Positions 14,622-15,808 of a stretch of 15,808 nucleotides of DNA are shown here, one piece after another (the stretch's first letter is position 1; every line of letters starts with the position of its first letter). The stretch comes from Desulfobacterales bacterium. GTDB lineage: Bacteria > Desulfobacterota > Desulfobacteria > Desulfobacterales > JAFDCJ01. Below the pieces are notes generated by a model. The model saw nothing but the letters and a program-made list of their open reading frames with translations, did not search any database and was not told where the DNA came from. The stretch is from assembly GCA_029932495.1 (NCBI GenBank), contig JAOZPY010000021.1, positions 1-15,808 on the forward strand, in the 5' to 3' direction. A program made the position numbers and the translations under genes.

Positions 14622-15808
14622 ATGGATAATCGTATCGATTCTCAGCTGTACAGGGAAGTGGCCAAATTTGGTGCCCGGGACATGGAAATCTGCATGCAGT
14701 GTGCCGCCTGCAGCGCATCCTGCCCGCTGTCCGATGGAACGAGTCCCTTTCCGCGAAAAATATATCGCTATCTTCAGCTGGGGCTCAGAGACAAGCTGCT
14801 CCAGTCGCTCGAGCCCTGGCTGTGTTATTACTGCGGTGAATGCAACCAGGACTGCCCCCGGGGGGCCGAGCCGGCTGAAACCATGATGGCCACGCGCCGC
14901 TGGCTGACCACCCAGTACGACTGGACCGGACTGGCGCGGCGGCTTTATCTCTCGGAAGCCTGGGAGATCGGGGCGTTAAGCGTCATCGCGGTTGGCATCA
15001 TCCTGCTGTTTGTTTTCTTCCACGGCCCCATCATCACCGACCGGGTTGCTGTCAATTCTTTTGCCCCGGTCATGTGGATTGAGATCGGCGATCTGGTGAT
15101 GGCCGCCATTCTGTCCACCTTTCTGCTGTCGAACGCATTTCGAATGTATCGCTTCATTATGCGTGATACGAAGGTTCCCTTCCGGCTCTACATTACGCAG
15201 GCAAAGGCCTTTGTGCTGCATTTTGCGACCCAGAAGCGCTGGCGGCAGTGTGGTGAGGACCGCAGCCGCTGGCTGAAGCACTTCATCCTGGTGACCGGTT
15301 ACATGACCATGATGACCCTGATCATCGTTTGCATTCGCTGGTTCCAGGTCGATGACACCAGCTGGCATTTTACGAGTATTTTCGGCTATTATGCCACCGG
15401 CGCCCTGCTGGTTATTACCGTGGAGATGATGCGCAGCCGTCGCCGGAGGCAGGAGTTGATCCACCGCTACTCGGAACCCACAGACTGGCTTTTTCTGATA
15501 CTGCTGTTTTTTACGACTTTAACCGGTATTCTGATGCACATTGTGCGGCTTGCCGGCTGGCCTATGGGAACCTATGTCATGTATGTGATTCACCTGGCAA
15601 TTGCCGTTCCCATGCTGATCATTGAGGTCCCGTTCGGCAAATGGTCCCATCTTTTCTACCGGCCGCTGGCGCTTTTTTTGGCCGCCGTCAAGGATCAGGC
15701 TGCCAAAGACTCCGCAGTCGATGTTGCGGATGTAAGGGCCGCAGTCGGCGATATTTTCTTAAGTTGCCTGCAGTGCGGCATCTGCACGGGCGCCTGTCCC
15801 TGGAACCT
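14622..15808 (+). CDS. Iron-sulfur/cytochrome-b membrane protein, QmoC/HdrC/Tmc-like (partial, runs off the right edge)
   Basis: An open frame of 395 complete codons from ATG 14622 (GGAG at 14611-14614), without a stop before the window ends. The N-terminus carries two cubane motifs, C24-x2-C27-x2-C30-x3-C34-P and C68-x2-C71-x2-C74-x3-C78-P, as in HdrC. About six membrane helices follow (about 116-135, 153-175, 221-243, 254-274, 289-311, 318-338). Histidines near or in them (H220, H306, H324) are possible heme b ligands, as in QmoC or NarI-type cytochromes. After the membrane part a third cluster motif begins, C382-x2-C385-x2-C388-x3-C392-P, so another iron-sulfur and perhaps an HdrD-like domain lies beyond the edge. 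It should move electrons between the menaquinone pool or periplasm and the cytoplasm. The exact complex (Qmo, Tmc, Hme or other) cannot be settled from this fragment. Confidence 0.88.
   Translation, partial: MDNRIDSQLYREVAKFGARDMEICMQCAACSASCPLSDGTSPFPRKIYRYLQLGLRDKLLQSLEPWLCYYCGECNQDCPRGAEPAETMMATRRWLTTQYDWTGLARRLYLSEAWEIGALSVIAVGIILLFVFFHGPIITDRVAVNSFAPVMWIEIGDLVMAAILSTFLLSNAFRMYRFIMRDTKVPFRLYITQAKAFVLHFATQKRWRQCGEDRSRWLKHFILVTGYMTMMTLIIVCIRWFQVDDTSWHFTSIFGYYATGALLVITVEMMRSRRRRQELIHRYSEPTDWLFLILLFFTTLTGILMHIVRLAGWPMGTYVMYVIHLAIAVPMLIIEVPFGKWSHLFYRPLALFLAAVKDQAAKDSAVDVADVRAAVGDIFLSCLQCGICTGACPWN

Overview
The window looks like chromosomal DNA from a sulfate-reducing or related anaerobic Desulfobacterota bacterium (Desulfobacteraceae/Desulfosarcina type). 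This is inferred from content: a QmoC/HdrC/Tmc-like iron-sulfur and cytochrome-b membrane protein, several sigma-54 activators, cysteine-bearing PAS domains, an archaemetzincin, and moderate GC with AT-rich intergenic regions. No rRNA, tRNA, CRISPR array or insertion sequence was seen.

Region 1 (388-5339, +) is a tightly overlapping five-gene operon for a tripartite ABC-2 exporter of the YbhGFSR kind. It encodes a periplasmic adaptor (HlyD/YbhG-like), two separate ATPases matching the two halves of YbhF, and two ABC-2 permeases (YbhS/YbhR-like). The ATPases carry complementary defects, so a heterodimer would have one intact and one degenerate ATP site.

Region 2 (5477-8805, +) holds two signalling genes: a REC-PAS-histidine kinase, and a PAS-PAS-AAA+-Fis sigma-54 activator with no receiver domain.

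Region 3 (8806-10093, +) is a regulatory intergenic region with a near-perfect -24/-12 promoter. It drives a 315-aa protein that joins a duplicated cysteine module to a GcvH-like domain lacking the lipoyl lysine.

Region 4 (13704 down to 10130, -) is a probable three-gene operon. It encodes a histidine kinase with an N-terminal Rossmann (GFO/IDH-like) domain, an NtrC-type response regulator, and an archaemetzincin protease. A REP-like nested hairpin sits at the kinase/regulator junction.

Region 5 (13705-15808, +) is a divergent regulatory region followed by a degenerate receiver-domain protein and the start of the iron-sulfur/cytochrome-b membrane protein, which runs off the right edge. The regulatory region has TGTTGCA inverted repeats and a second -24/-12 promoter.

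The most striking link is a 15-bp element, AACTAGTTGWTATCA. It occurs upstream of both sigma-54 promoters at exactly the same distance (42 bp from element start to promoter start). The GcvH-like/Cys protein and the membrane redox operon therefore look co-regulated, probably by one of the two sigma-54 activators encoded between or beside them. I infer a redox- or metabolite-sensing regulon that controls a membrane electron-transfer complex.
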